From Telmatobacter sp. DSM 110680 (GTDB lineage: Bacteria; Acidobacteriota; Terriglobia; Terriglobales; Acidobacteriaceae), in the NCBI RefSeq assembly GCF_039994875.1, contig NZ_CP121196.1, positions 1,426,001 through 1,490,000 on the forward strand: 64,000 nt of DNA, in the 5' to 3' direction. The position numbers and the translations under genes were made by a program. The notes beneath the pieces were generated by a model, which saw only the letters and a list, made by a program, of their open reading frames with translations, was not told where the DNA came from and ran no database searches. This document shows, piece after piece, positions 27,238 to 35,530 of the stretch. Each line of letters starts with the position of its first letter. Position 1 is the stretch's first letter.

Positions 27238-28209
27238 TCAGATCAGAGCGTAGGCAGCGGGTTTGAAACTGCGGTAACAAAGCACGCGTTCGCCATCGAG
27301 TGGATCAGTAACGGGCATTGCGAGAAAATTACCTTTCAGCAGAATGCGTGCCAGTCCGCTCTTGTGTTTGCTGTCGAGAGGTGTCGCTGACTCCTCGGCC
27401 CCGGCAAGGCTTTGCAGGCGAGGGTAGTGAAAGAAGATGCGATCGCCCTGGCTGCCCTGCATCACGAAGAGTGCCGACCACTCGTGATAAAAAGTGCCTC
27501 CTTCGCGATCGACGAAGCCTGTGATGGCTTGAAGTTTGGCACCAGCCAGGGGCACACCGCCCGGCAAAGGTTGCGCCAGAATGAGGCTCGCTGAACTCAC
27601 TCCCAGCGCCAGGCCAACATTGAAGGTGACGCGGCGAATGTAATCCACGTCCGCAAGGGGTTGGCGCAAGTAGGCGCCTGATACAGGAGATCCTACAAAA
27701 CCAGTTTGACCTGTGTAGTCCGTATCGACTGCGATCATCGAGCCGGGTGCGAAATTCGCAGCGTCCGCAGCAGAGAGCTGGATTATCGACGCTGTCGATC
27801 CATTTTGTACCGATACCGCAAGCGCCGCTTCGGCACCGTCTGCAGCGGCGTTCGCCCCACTGGCCGGCGCAAGCAAATTCATATGCTGTGACCCGGTGGC
27901 AAGCGCCATGGTCAGCTTCGTCCAGCCGAGGAAATCAAAACTAATTTGCGCTTCGAGCGAGTGGCGCGTCTGCTCCAGTGAAGATGCGGGAATACCCGTG
28001 AGGATAGGCCCGCTCTTGCTGGTCGACTTGCGCGTAAAGTTTTCTATCCATCCCATATCGATCCAGGGGGCAGTGGGCGCATCGAGATCGAATGCGCCCA
28101 GTTGCGACGGATCGAAGAGCACTGGAGTTTGTGTCACGCGATTGACGGGAGCGAAGTAGGCGCGTACCCTGCGAGCGACTGGCGCGGGCGCTGAAAAAGA
28201 ATTTGCCAT
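27238..28209 (-). CDS. Major tail (tube) protein-like
   Basis: The product is 323 residues, starting after GGGAG (spacing 7). It reads as a beta-rich virion protein: WIDMGWIENFTRKSTSKSGP, EAQISFDFLGWTKLTMALAT, then a C-terminal FFHYPRLQSLAG. It sits between the connector/terminator genes and the tail hub gene, where the tail tube gene is normally found. No diagnostic motif can be read by eye; a structural comparison would settle it. Confidence 0.5.
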   Translation of the reverse strand: MANSFSAPAPVARRVRAYFAPVNRVTQTPVLFDPSQLGAFDLDAPTAPWIDMGWIENFTRKSTSKSGPILTGIPASSLEQTRHSLEAQISFDFLGWTKLTMALATGSQHMNLLAPASGANAAADGAEAALAVSVQNGSTASIIQLSAADAANFAPGSMIAVDTDYTGQTGFVGSPVSGAYLRQPLADVDYIRRVTFNVGLALGVSSASLILAQPLPGGVPLAGAKLQAITGFVDREGGTFYHEWSALFVMQGSQGDRIFFHYPRLQSLAGAEESATPLDSKHKSGLARILLKGNFLAMPVTDPLDGERVLCYRSFKPAAYALI

Positions 28210-28211
28210 GG

Positions 28212-28697
28212 TTATTCTCCCTGCTCCCGGTAGCTGTAGACCACCACTTTGACAGACCGACTGAGCCGATCGCGCTGCACATTGATCGGAGTGAATGTCG
28301 GCTCATCCCAGAAAAGATTTGTCTGCATAGCGACCGCAGTCTGTACTGCGTAATTGAACTTAGGTGTGTAGAACGGCTGCAGGATCGCGATGATTTCCTC
28401 GTCCATCGCGGTCAACATTCGTCCGCGATCGAGTCCGCCAAAGGCCTGGGTGCCGCAAGTGCTGTAGAGAATTTCGCATTCCTCGGCCACCATCGCTGAG
28501 CTGAGATCTATGTCGATGCCGAGTCCCAACCATCGCAGTACGAACGCATCTACGGGATGTTGTGCCACAGGCGCCTCTGCCTCTTCAACCAGGATGCCGG
28601 GCCGGAGCGCTCCGCGCAGTAGCACCGTTCTTTCCGGATTGACGGCGGCGAGGCGCGTGCGAAGCGCCAGATAGAACGAGTCTTTCGCGTTTTGCAT
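28212..28697 (-). CDS. Phage tail-terminator-like protein
   Basis: The start is the ATG at 28697 with GGAG seven bases upstream, which avoids overlap with the preceding gene. The 161-residue product has an N-terminal helix (DSFYLALRTRLAAVNPERTV), a central beta-sheet and a C-terminal strand (RDRLSRSVKVVVYSYREQGE). Size, fold pattern and location directly before the tail tube gene fit a tail terminator or head-tail joining protein. Function is inferred from position. Confidence 0.45.
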   Translation of the reverse strand: MQNAKDSFYLALRTRLAAVNPERTVLLRGALRPGILVEEAEAPVAQHPVDAFVLRWLGLGIDIDLSSAMVAEECEILYSTCGTQAFGGLDRGRMLTAMDEEIIAILQPFYTPKFNYAVQTAVAMQTNLFWDEPTFTPINVQRDRLSRSVKVVVYSYREQGE

Positions 28698-28735
28698 GAG
28701 AACTCCAGTTTTCAGGTATCTGCACTCTGATCGCA

Positions 28736-29170
28736 TTAAAGCGATTGTGAGTAAGCTTGCCGCAATGAGAGCCGGTATAAATAGACTTGACCGAAGGCCT
28801 CATTCGAAGCGACGGATTCAATCAGGTAATCCTGTTCGCCGATCGTTACTGCAAGTGCCATGGCGAACAGGGCTTGTCCCGATGGAAGATTGAGCGCACG
28901 CACTTGCGCCTGCACACCGGTTGCTGAAACCAGCAATTCCCATCGCGGCGCGTCGCCATCCTTGAATGTCGGACGAAGCTTGCGCATCACGACAGGGCTG
29001 ATGACAACCTGGCTGAAGGTCGTTGCAAGTAAACCAACTTCAGATTGATTCGAGCCTGGATTAGCCCCAGTCACTCTCAGCCGTGCGCTGGTGCCCGCGA
29101 CGCTGCGCAGTAGGGCATCCGCAAGCATTTGCGGAGCGCTTACTGAATTGCGCGGTGCTGTGTCACTCAT
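28736..29170 (-). CDS. Phage head-closure-like protein
   Basis: The product is 144 residues with a GGGGTG ribosome site five bases upstream of ATG. An N-terminal helix (APQMLADALLRSVAG) is followed by a beta-barrel-like body (WELLVSATGVQAQVRALNLP; VTIGEQDYLIESVASNEAFG). It lies 3 bp after the gp6-like connector gene, which is the usual place for a head-closure or stopper protein. No motif confirms this. Confidence 0.45.
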   Translation of the reverse strand: MSDTAPRNSVSAPQMLADALLRSVAGTSARLRVTGANPGSNQSEVGLLATTFSQVVISPVVMRKLRPTFKDGDAPRWELLVSATGVQAQVRALNLPSGQALFAMALAVTIGEQDYLIESVASNEAFGQVYLYRLSLRQAYSQSL

Positions 29171-29173
29171 TGT

Positions 29174-29797
29174 TCACCCCAGCCTGTTCGAAACGTAAGG
29201 GGCTAACCAGACCTTCACGGTATCGTCGACCAGCGAACTGGAGAAGTACTGCATCTGCATTGTGTCGATTTTGGTCTTACTGGCATTCAAGGCAGGTGTG
29301 GACTGCGCATTGCGGACTATCTGCGCACAGGCGGTCTTAACATCGTCTCCAATGGTTGTAAGTCCGGCCGAATAGGTGACGGCGATCTCGTTGTAAGGTA
29401 AGCCGAATACATTCCACGGCATCGTGAGTTCGCCCGTGTTCGGATCAAAGTCCACAGTGCCCGGATCGATATTGGACCACTGTCCCGGCAAAGAGAAAGC
29501 GCAGGCAGCCTCCATCAAGGCGTTGTCAATCGCTTCTCCGCGACGTGGTTGAGCGTAACGACCTTGAATACTGATCAGTGCTGAAGGCGCCTTGCCAATC
29601 GGAGCGAGGGGCAAGTAGCTGAGTCGCACCGCCCGTGATCCGCTGACCATTCGCAAGCGCTCGGTATATTGGATGATATTCAGATCGGGGCGTCGACAGT
29701 AACTGTTGATCAGCGCCGTGGCAGCATTTATCCAGTCGGCTGTCGTACTGTCGGGCAATCCGTAATTGGAATAGTCCGCTGGCTCGAGATAGGCCAT
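29174..29797 (-). CDS. Phage head-tail connector-like protein (gp6-type)
   Basis: The product is 207 residues with a strong GGAGG ribosome site. It starts MAYLEPADYSNYGLPDSTTA and continues ADWINAATALINSYCRRPDL, the helical opening typical of HK97 gp6-like connector proteins, and ends in a helical segment (VKTACAQIVRNAQSTP). It follows the capsid gene as expected for a protein that binds the portal ring. Confidence 0.6.
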   Translation of the reverse strand: MAYLEPADYSNYGLPDSTTADWINAATALINSYCRRPDLNIIQYTERLRMVSGSRAVRLSYLPLAPIGKAPSALISIQGRYAQPRRGEAIDNALMEAACAFSLPGQWSNIDPGTVDFDPNTGELTMPWNVFGLPYNEIAVTYSAGLTTIGDDVKTACAQIVRNAQSTPALNASKTKIDTMQMQYFSSSLVDDTVKVWLAPYVSNRLG

Positions 29798-29817
29798 GTG
29801 TTCCTCCGAGGTAGGTT

Positions 29818-29919
29818 CAGTGCAAACAGTGAATAGTGAACAGTGAAAGACGGGCAGAGAAATGCGAATCCACTAAGGCGCGGCGGCTCTGTCCACTGAC
29901 CACTGTTCACTGTTCACTG
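29818..29919. repeat. Inverted array of degenerate heptamer repeats
   Basis: The gap between the capsid and connector genes contains YAGTGAA-type 7-mers (CAGTGAA, TAGTGAA, CAGTGAA at 29827-29847) and, 45 bases later, the reverse form NYCACTG four times (29892-29919). The arms 29827-29845 and 29901-29919 are complementary over 19 bases with one mismatch, so a long hairpin with a 55-base loop is possible. The 7-base period is clear in both arms. Confidence 0.75.
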
Positions 29920-29928
29920 AAGTTTGGT

Positions 29929-30897
29929 TTAGCGGTCGACCAGCACCTGGTAGTGCGCGTAGTTAGCACCCTTTACAACAACGGCGCCGAATTTGACGGC
30001 AACATACTGCTGCGCCAGCGAGCCGGGCATGCCGAGTTGGAAGATGCGCGGGGTTGGGTCGCCGAGCCAGTGGTACTCGATCAGATCCTCCGTCACGATG
30101 TACGCAGGAAGTACTGCCGTTCCCGAACCCGGAGTGCCTGTATAACTCAGGCTCCAGTCTGGAATCAGAGGTAGATCGCCGGCTTGCGTCGAGAGCATCT
30201 TCACGCGGAAACCGCCGGTGATCTGATCGGAATTGAGCACCACGTTGAACTCGGTCTTCATCTCCCGATCGATAAGGTCGAGAAGCACCGGGTTGGCGTA
30301 GATCGCGGTGGGACGCACGTGGTAGCCGTTGCTGGCGACCATTTGCGCAACTGCAGACTTGATGCCATCGACGATAGAAGCCGTCGTTCCGATGGTCGTG
30401 GTCAATCCGCCCGACACGATTTGTGGAATGGCACCCATGTACTGCGTGGTGGTCGGCGAACTGAGGCTGGTGTCGTTGCCGTTCCAGAGGGCAACGTCGT
30501 GGGTCAGCATCACGCCGCTAACGGTGTCCACTAGATCTTTTGCCTGCAGGTATGCGAACTGTTGCTGCTGGTTTCCGAGTTCGACGTCGAAGAGGTTGTA
30601 ATTGATCTGTGACACTATGGCTTTCAGTGGCACGCTACGTTCCACGCGGGTGGGACTAACGACCGGAGCGACAATGCTGCGCGGATTGACGAAGCCGGCC
30701 GTGCCTGGATTCGGCAACGCGGTCTCTTCAAAGAAGCGCGACGGATGGCCAGTAGCGGGGACCTGCTTGATGCGTTGACCGAAGGGACTGGAGCGACGAC
30801 AGATGTCGAAGATCTCGGTCTGATACAACGGAACTTCAACGGCGCCCGGTCCGATGAAGTCGGCTGCCGCGTGGATATCTGCAAAAGATGCGTTCAT
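29929..30897 (-). CDS. Phage major capsid protein
   Basis: The product is 322 residues with GGGG upstream of the ATG. The layout is that of an HK97-fold capsid: a helical N-terminal arm (FADIHAAADFIGPGAVEVPL), a long spine helix region (YLQAKDLVDTVSGVMLTHDV), and a C-terminal axial domain with DREMKTEFNVVLNSDQITGG and RIFQLGMPGSLAQQYVAVKF. Order relative to portal and connector is standard. No separate prohead delta domain is obvious; the coiled-coil gene just upstream could serve as scaffold. Confidence 0.75.
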   Translation of the reverse strand: MNASFADIHAAADFIGPGAVEVPLYQTEIFDICRRSSPFGQRIKQVPATGHPSRFFEETALPNPGTAGFVNPRSIVAPVVSPTRVERSVPLKAIVSQINYNLFDVELGNQQQQFAYLQAKDLVDTVSGVMLTHDVALWNGNDTSLSSPTTTQYMGAIPQIVSGGLTTTIGTTASIVDGIKSAVAQMVASNGYHVRPTAIYANPVLLDLIDREMKTEFNVVLNSDQITGGFRVKMLSTQAGDLPLIPDWSLSYTGTPGSGTAVLPAYIVTEDLIEYHWLGDPTPRIFQLGMPGSLAQQYVAVKFGAVVVKGANYAHYQVLVDR

Positions 30898-30928
30898 AAG
30901 ATTTCGCCCCCTCCATGGGGCCCTGTTA

Positions 30929-31072
30929 GCCGCTAGCTTTCAGCTTCCGGCTGCTAGCTTGTTCGTTGCTGATCTGGAAGGTCTACACGCACATTGAATC
31001 TGTGAGCGATCGTGGGGCCACAGTTTGTTCGAAGTTCAGCTGGTAGCTCGAGGCTGAAGCTACGTGATAGCT
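30929..31072. repeat. Second inverted heptamer array
   Basis: At 30929-30961 the sequence reads as 7-mers such as CGCTAGC, TTTCAGC, TTCCGGC, TGCTAGC. A reverse-oriented counterpart runs at 31035-31072 (GCTGGTA, GCTCGAG, GCTGAAG, CTACGTG) and enters the 3' end of the coiled-coil gene. GCCGCTAGCTTTCAGCT at 30929-30945 recurs with one mismatch at 35434-35450. Confidence 0.6.
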
Positions 31073-31452
31073 CCGGCGCGCAGTAACTGGCTTTTGACCG
31101 CGATGCGCTGTTCAAGGCTCAGACCAGCGAGTGCTGCATCAAGTGTGCGTACATCGACCGGGCCTTCTGCGATTCCGTGCTTGGCGAGCATCTCTGATGT
31201 CGAGGCAGGCACCGTTCTGCGCAGAGGATTCAGCACCGAATGATCCGCCGCGGCCTTCAGCTCGGCGATTTCGCGTTCGGCCGTGGCAAGCTTTTCGTGT
31301 AGTTCTGTCTCGCGCTTGCTCTGTTCCACTGTGGCTGAAATTCTTGCAACCTCACCAGCGCCCTGCTGCTCTTCAAGTGAGGTGATCGTCCGCTCCAGCA
31401 AGCTGGTCGCAGCCTCGAGCCGTTCCATGATCTGGTTATCGTTGTTCTCCAT
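31060..31452 (-). CDS. Coiled-coil protein, probable capsid scaffold
   Basis: The product is 130 residues and very helical. Residues 1-70 form a charged coiled coil (IMERLEAATSLLERTITSLE; LHEKLATAEREIAELKAAAD), and a short C-terminal domain (LDAALAGLSLEQRIAVKSQL) follows. Location between the protease-like and capsid genes fits a scaffolding protein. It starts after AGGAA. Its stop lies within the second heptamer repeat array. Confidence 0.55.
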   Translation of the reverse strand: MENNDNQIMERLEAATSLLERTITSLEEQQGAGEVARISATVEQSKRETELHEKLATAEREIAELKAAADHSVLNPLRRTVPASTSEMLAKHGIAEGPVDVRTLDAALAGLSLEQRIAVKSQLLRAGAIT

Positions 31453-31475
31453 GAAGTTCCTTTCTTAAGTGTTGT

Positions 31476-31976
31476 CTAGCTCGCCATGCGAAAACTGGTT
31501 GCGCGATAGGCAGCCTTTTCCCGCAGAAGAATTGCAGCGCCGGTAAAGGTCACGCGCGTCAGCTTCCAGATCTCGTCGTGCATATCTTCCACGCGCGCAT
31601 CGGCTAACTCGTAACTCATGCCCATCGATTCCAGAGGATGTGTGGCAATGGTTTTCGCCACCTCAGGGAAGTCGCGCGCATAGATGTAGCCGCGCACCAC
31701 CAACCGATTACCGACCAGGTTGGCCTCGGTGAGCAGCCCGATCTTGCGGCGCGCATCGTGCCCATCCCAACCCGGCCGGTAATCGACCGCCATGCCCAGC
31801 AGCGAAGGGAGTGCTTTATCCGCCGCTTCGCGCGTGAGAATAACCCGGTGGCCCCGAGCGCCTGCAGGTGCCTTGTCACTCGCCGAGTTCACCACAGTCA
31901 ACACGCCCTCGAACGGCACCCGATTGGGATGTCCTTCCACGTGTGGAATCGTTACTGCCATTGCTTCGAATTGCAT
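31476..31976 (-). CDS. Prohead protease-like protein
   Basis: The start is the ATG at 31976 with GGAG six bases upstream; the frame is open to 32093, but that part overlaps the portal gene. The 166-residue product has features seen in prohead core/protease proteins: GHRVILTREAADKALPSLLG, VVRGYIYARDFPEVAKTI, HPLESMGMSYELAD and LTRVTFTGAAILLREKAAY. A His and Ser are present in that C-terminal stretch, but I cannot assign the catalytic set. The position between portal and capsid genes is typical. Confidence 0.55.
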   Translation of the reverse strand: MQFEAMAVTIPHVEGHPNRVPFEGVLTVVNSASDKAPAGARGHRVILTREAADKALPSLLGMAVDYRPGWDGHDARRKIGLLTEANLVGNRLVVRGYIYARDFPEVAKTIATHPLESMGMSYELADARVEDMHDEIWKLTRVTFTGAAILLREKAAYRATSFRMAS

Positions 31977-32049
31977 TTCGTCTCCGCCTGTCTCCAGAAA
32001 AATGGCCGCACTGCTGTTGAGGCAATGCGGCCGAGGTGCCCATGACCAC

Positions 32050-33315
32050 TCATCTACCCACTTCAGGAGAGCTAGACACCTGTACCAGCGCACTTTCGGC
32101 GAGCGGAGCTAAGCCGCGCATGGCGCGTACTTCGTCCACTGTCAGCACTCCGGCCTGAAGTAACTGCACCTGGACAGCTAACTCTGTAGCTTCGTCGCGC
32201 GCATTCAAATCGTTGAAGACAAATTCGAATTCCCGCCAGCCTATGCACTTCCCAAAAAGGTCACGCGTGATATGGCCGGCGATTAGTTGAGCAAGCGGCA
32301 GAATCGCGCCGCGGAACGCTTCGTCGGCAAGTTCCGCAGCGGTGGAGCGGTTGACGTCGCCCTCAAGGCCAAGCAAGAGAGGCGGCAATCCAAAAGCATT
32401 GGCGACCATGCGGATCAGAAACTCCTGCCAGGCGAGCCGCAGATCTGCGTCGGTGCCCTGCGCGAATCGTAGTACTTCAGGTTTCTGAACCGTAGAGATG
32501 AGCGGAACCCGCCCCGTGCCCTCGATCTCATCCTGCCACCAGCGGATCAGGCGGTCGTGCTGCCCAGGGGTGGACTCATTGAGCCACAGCGCATATTGGG
32601 CCACAGAGTTTGCCGCAAGCTTTCCCGCAAAACGATGCGCGCTGAGAAATTGATTGACGGATTCAAATGCAACTTCGAGGGCGCCAAGTCCGAATGGAGT
32701 GAAACTGCGCGGATTGGTGCGCACGTATATTAGTTGGTTGTCACAGAGTTGGATGGCATTCGATTCTGCCTGCCCAACCGCAACCTGCGCGTAACGAGGC
32801 GTATCGGGTTGTCCATCCCATCGGGGATTGATGCGAATCGAAGCTCCATCGACAGGCCACAACATTGCCGGATGTTCGTCGTCTCCGGTTAATTCCATCT
32901 CGATGGCGCCGTAGCCGCCGGTCAGCGCATCCTCGATTACCTGCTCAATTAAAGTGCGAAAGCTGTCCACCGCATTGGGCTCTTCGAGCGAGCGGCGCAG
33001 GGCCTCCGCCCTTTTCGTAACCTCGGCGGGCTCGCCCGGGTGGCCGCCGCGTCGCACGCGCACCTGCCAATCCATGGATGCGACTCGGTCTTTAATCACA
33101 TTGATGGCGCGTCGCACGATAGGTGTCTCTGCAAACCGGCGAAGATTTGCCGGCGTAGGTTTCGGCATCGCATGCCCGGCGAATTGCATCGGGCTCAGGA
33201 TTGCTGGAAGAGCCAGCGTCTTCCGTTCCAACTCGGTGTTGGATCCAGCTGCGGCAACACCAATCCCACCGGTAGCCTGCCGCCAGAGTTCGCGCAGTTG
33301 TTCTCGTACATTCAC
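32050..33315 (-). CDS. Phage portal protein (HK97 gp3-like)
   Basis: The product is 421 residues from a GTG at 33315 preceded by GGAAGG. Typical portal phrases are AETPIVRRAINVIKDRVASM, the wing with WPVDGASIRINPRWDGQPDT, VRTNPRSFTPFGLGALEVAF, and the clip/crown-side helix region FLIRMVANAFGLPPLLLGLE followed by DVNRSTAAELADEAF. Length and order are normal for the family. The portal is the DNA entry channel of the head. Confidence 0.85.
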   Translation of the reverse strand: MNVREQLRELWRQATGGIGVAAAGSNTELERKTLALPAILSPMQFAGHAMPKPTPANLRRFAETPIVRRAINVIKDRVASMDWQVRVRRGGHPGEPAEVTKRAEALRRSLEEPNAVDSFRTLIEQVIEDALTGGYGAIEMELTGDDEHPAMLWPVDGASIRINPRWDGQPDTPRYAQVAVGQAESNAIQLCDNQLIYVRTNPRSFTPFGLGALEVAFESVNQFLSAHRFAGKLAANSVAQYALWLNESTPGQHDRLIRWWQDEIEGTGRVPLISTVQKPEVLRFAQGTDADLRLAWQEFLIRMVANAFGLPPLLLGLEGDVNRSTAAELADEAFRGAILPLAQLIAGHITRDLFGKCIGWREFEFVFNDLNARDEATELAVQVQLLQAGVLTVDEVRAMRGLAPLAESALVQVSSSPEVGR

Positions 33316-33339
33316 GCGTTACCTTCCTTCGAGAAACAG

Positions 33340-33372
33340 AAAAGGCATGATCCTCGCTGGACCATGCCTTTT
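33340..33372 (-). terminator. Hairpin terminator between DUF3037 and portal genes
   Basis: AAAAGGCATG (33340-33349) pairs perfectly with CATGCCTTTT (33363-33372). On the minus strand the stem ends in CCTTTTCTGTTTC. It lies 25 bp before the portal start, so the kinase-side transcript would end here unless readthrough occurs. Confidence 0.7.
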
Positions 33373-33603
33373 GCTTTCAATGACTGAATCGGTGTACAGC
33401 CCTTAGAGAGGCAGAACTACTCCGATAAGCTGCTTAGTGGCGAGATCAACGATCTCGCTCTCAACAGAATCCATCTTACAAATTCGATGAATAATTACCT
33501 GCAAGGTTTTATGAAATATTTCTCATGTAACTAAGTAACGGTTAAATCAGGAGTAAGTGGCAAATAATCTGGCAAGTTGACTTCCCGGATGCTTGACAAC
33601 CTG

Positions 33604-34452
33604 TCAGACGCTCAGTTCACGGCGAGCGGTCTCTGCCACGCGCGACATATCCGCGGTGGTCAGCACGCGAATCTGATTCTCTTCCATCGTTTCTACGCCA
33701 AAGCGATACATTGTCAGGCGGTCGAGGTCTTCGTCGCTAGCGCCTAACTTGGCTGCCGGCTCAACAATGGCTGTCAGCTCAAGACTAGCCTTCTCCACGC
33801 GTTCAACGCCGGCGCGCAATCCTTCTGCGGAGAACGCCAGTACTTTAGCCAGGTCCAGTCCCGGCTCCAGGCTTACGGCATGGAACATCCGGATGACCCC
33901 GTTAGGCCTGTAGCCGACATCAAGTCGCAGCGGATCGCCCGGCCGCGTGTAGTCAGATGCCGGAATACGCTTGCGCAGCAGGTCCCATACGCCGGCGTGT
34001 TCAAATTCGGCACGCATCAAAGACTGAATGGCCGCACGTCCGCTCAGCCGTGGCACGCGTTCGCGCTTGGGCGGGTCGACATACATGCGCATCAGTTCTT
34101 CGATCCCGGCCGGCAGGCTCTCTGCAAGATATGCTTTCGGCGCTGTCATCTGCACGTTGAGAGAGAGGGCTTCATTCAGGATGCGCATCATCTTGCCATC
34201 GGGATCATGGCCAAGCCGGTGGCGCAGTTCCGTCTCCATGCCCTCCAGCAGCGAGGTGTCCGCATCCGGATGGAGGCAGCGCACACGCCGCCAGTCGCGG
34301 GTAAAGCGCAGTTCCATCTCCGCTCCGCCGCCTTGTGGGGCAGCCTGCTCACGCAGCAGCACGCCCACGTGCACAAACTCGTTGCGGACCGGATCCGGAA
34401 CGTAACGCAGCAACTGAAACTCGCATCTGAGCCGCTCTTGGTCGGTCGTCAT
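33604..34452 (-). CDS. DUF3037 protein, partner of the HipA-like kinase
   Basis: The product is 282 residues with GGGGGA upstream of the ATG. The N-terminus (CEFQLLRYVPDPVRNEFVHV followed by GVLL) is the DUF3037 signature. A central helical part (LSGRAAIQSLMRAEFEHAGV) and a C-terminal alpha/beta part (LTMYRFGVETMEENQIRVLT) follow. In many genomes DUF3037 genes sit beside HipA-like kinase genes, as here (41-bp gap, same strand). The biochemical role is unknown. It is not a known virion protein, so it is cargo within the phage cassette. Confidence 0.8.
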   Translation of the reverse strand: MTTDQERLRCEFQLLRYVPDPVRNEFVHVGVLLREQAAPQGGGAEMELRFTRDWRRVRCLHPDADTSLLEGMETELRHRLGHDPDGKMMRILNEALSLNVQMTAPKAYLAESLPAGIEELMRMYVDPPKRERVPRLSGRAAIQSLMRAEFEHAGVWDLLRKRIPASDYTRPGDPLRLDVGYRPNGVIRMFHAVSLEPGLDLAKVLAFSAEGLRAGVERVEKASLELTAIVEPAAKLGASDEDLDRLTMYRFGVETMEENQIRVLTTADMSRVAETARRELSV

Positions 34453-34493
34453 GTTTGCACGTCCCCCTCCGGTTCATCGGCGCCAGAAATCAA

Positions 34494-35366
34494 CTACATG
34501 ATCCTGTCGACGATCGTAGATCCCCAGCGCTCCGGAATCCAGGTATCGCTGGTTTTTTCTCTGCCTTGAATGCCCCATATGGGAAAGGGCTTGCGGTCCG
34601 ATTTCCCAAATCCCTCTATCAGTTCCCGAATGCGGCAGCGACGCGCGAGCAGCTTCTCTACCAGCGCTTCCATTTCAGACAGGTCGCCGCCATACCATTC
34701 GGGCGGAATCTCGTTGGCGGCGGCCCACACCGTTTCGGCCGGCATGGTTTCCAAACGCGTAAGCCAAGGCTCAAACGAATCCCACCCCGTAATCTCACGG
34801 TACACATCATTGCGGTAGTAGACGCCACGCAGCGGCGCGTCTTCAAACTTCCACTCGCCGGCAAAAAAACAGTATCCAAAATCGATGAACACCGCATGAT
34901 AGCGCCGCTCGCGGGCTTTGCGCGTAAATACCGCCTGCCGCCCATTGGCGTTTCCGGTCCACTTATCGAGCGCGAGGATGCCGGCGAACTCGCTGCGATT
35001 TTTCAGGTCGACCAGTTGTTCTTCGGGCAGGTAATCCACCACCTGTCCTGGCATCAGCCCCCCCACGAATCTCGATCCGAACTGCAGGCCGGGCTGGCAG
35101 CGCACGCGGGTGCGTCCTAGATCCATCTCCAGTTCCGGCGTGTTGTCGATCATCCAACTGGAAACATCGATCAACTCGACGACTGGAGCGGTAAGGCCGA
35201 CGGCCGTGGCAAGTTTCGATGCCAGGTATTCATTGGCCAACACCCGCATGTGCTGGGGATTGTTCTGAAACTTCACTACATAGGGATGCCCGTCGGTCCC
35301 CAGCATCAACTGGCCTTGCGCGCCGCCCCGCATGCGCCGGATATGCTGCACCGCCTGAACTGCCAA
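34494..35366 (-). CDS. HipA-like protein kinase
   Basis: The product is 290 residues; TTG at 35366 with GGGGA six bases upstream, no ATG available further up. It contains the HipA-like kinase core: YVVKFQNNPQH (ATP-binding Lys32), LALDKWTGNANGRQ with catalytic Asp134 and Asn139, and FIDFGYCF with metal-binding Asp162. It is shorter than HipA (about 440), lacks the N-terminal domain, and has no HipB partner; DUF3037 is downstream instead. All three key residues are present, so an active Ser/Thr kinase is likely. It lies between terminase and portal genes. Confidence 0.82.
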   Translation of the reverse strand: MAVQAVQHIRRMRGGAQGQLMLGTDGHPYVVKFQNNPQHMRVLANEYLASKLATAVGLTAPVVELIDVSSWMIDNTPELEMDLGRTRVRCQPGLQFGSRFVGGLMPGQVVDYLPEEQLVDLKNRSEFAGILALDKWTGNANGRQAVFTRKARERRYHAVFIDFGYCFFAGEWKFEDAPLRGVYYRNDVYREITGWDSFEPWLTRLETMPAETVWAAANEIPPEWYGGDLSEMEALVEKLLARRCRIRELIEGFGKSDRKPFPIWGIQGREKTSDTWIPERWGSTIVDRIM

Positions 35367-35420
35367 ACTGTGTCCCCGATCGTCGTTGACGCCTGCTCCG
35401 ATTGTAATGCGATGAAACAG

Positions 35421-35530
35421 CTTCAGGCTTCCAGCCGCTAGCTTCCAGCTCGGTTATCAGTCAACCAATGACGCCCGATTTGAAAACTCGCGAGGCCCAT
35501 CCAATTGCTAGAGGCTGGACGCTAGAAGCG
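35421..35530. repeat. Third inverted heptamer array
   Basis: TTCCAGC, CGCTAGC, TTCCAGC run in tandem at about 35429-35449. The reversed type (GCTAGAG, GCTGGAC, GCTAGAA) occurs at 35508-35528 and ends in the 3' end of the terminase gene. The two arms could pair across a loop of some 60 bases. This is the gap between terminase and HipA-like genes. Confidence 0.6.

Noticed and set aside
29818..29919. CRISPR array
   Set aside because: The repeats are 7 bases long, tandem and without unique spacers; the pattern is a degenerate heptamer array. No cas genes are present.
34494..35366. Classical HipBA toxin-antitoxin system
   Set aside because: No HipB-like helix-turn-helix gene is adjacent and the kinase lacks the HipA N-terminal domain; the partner is DUF3037.
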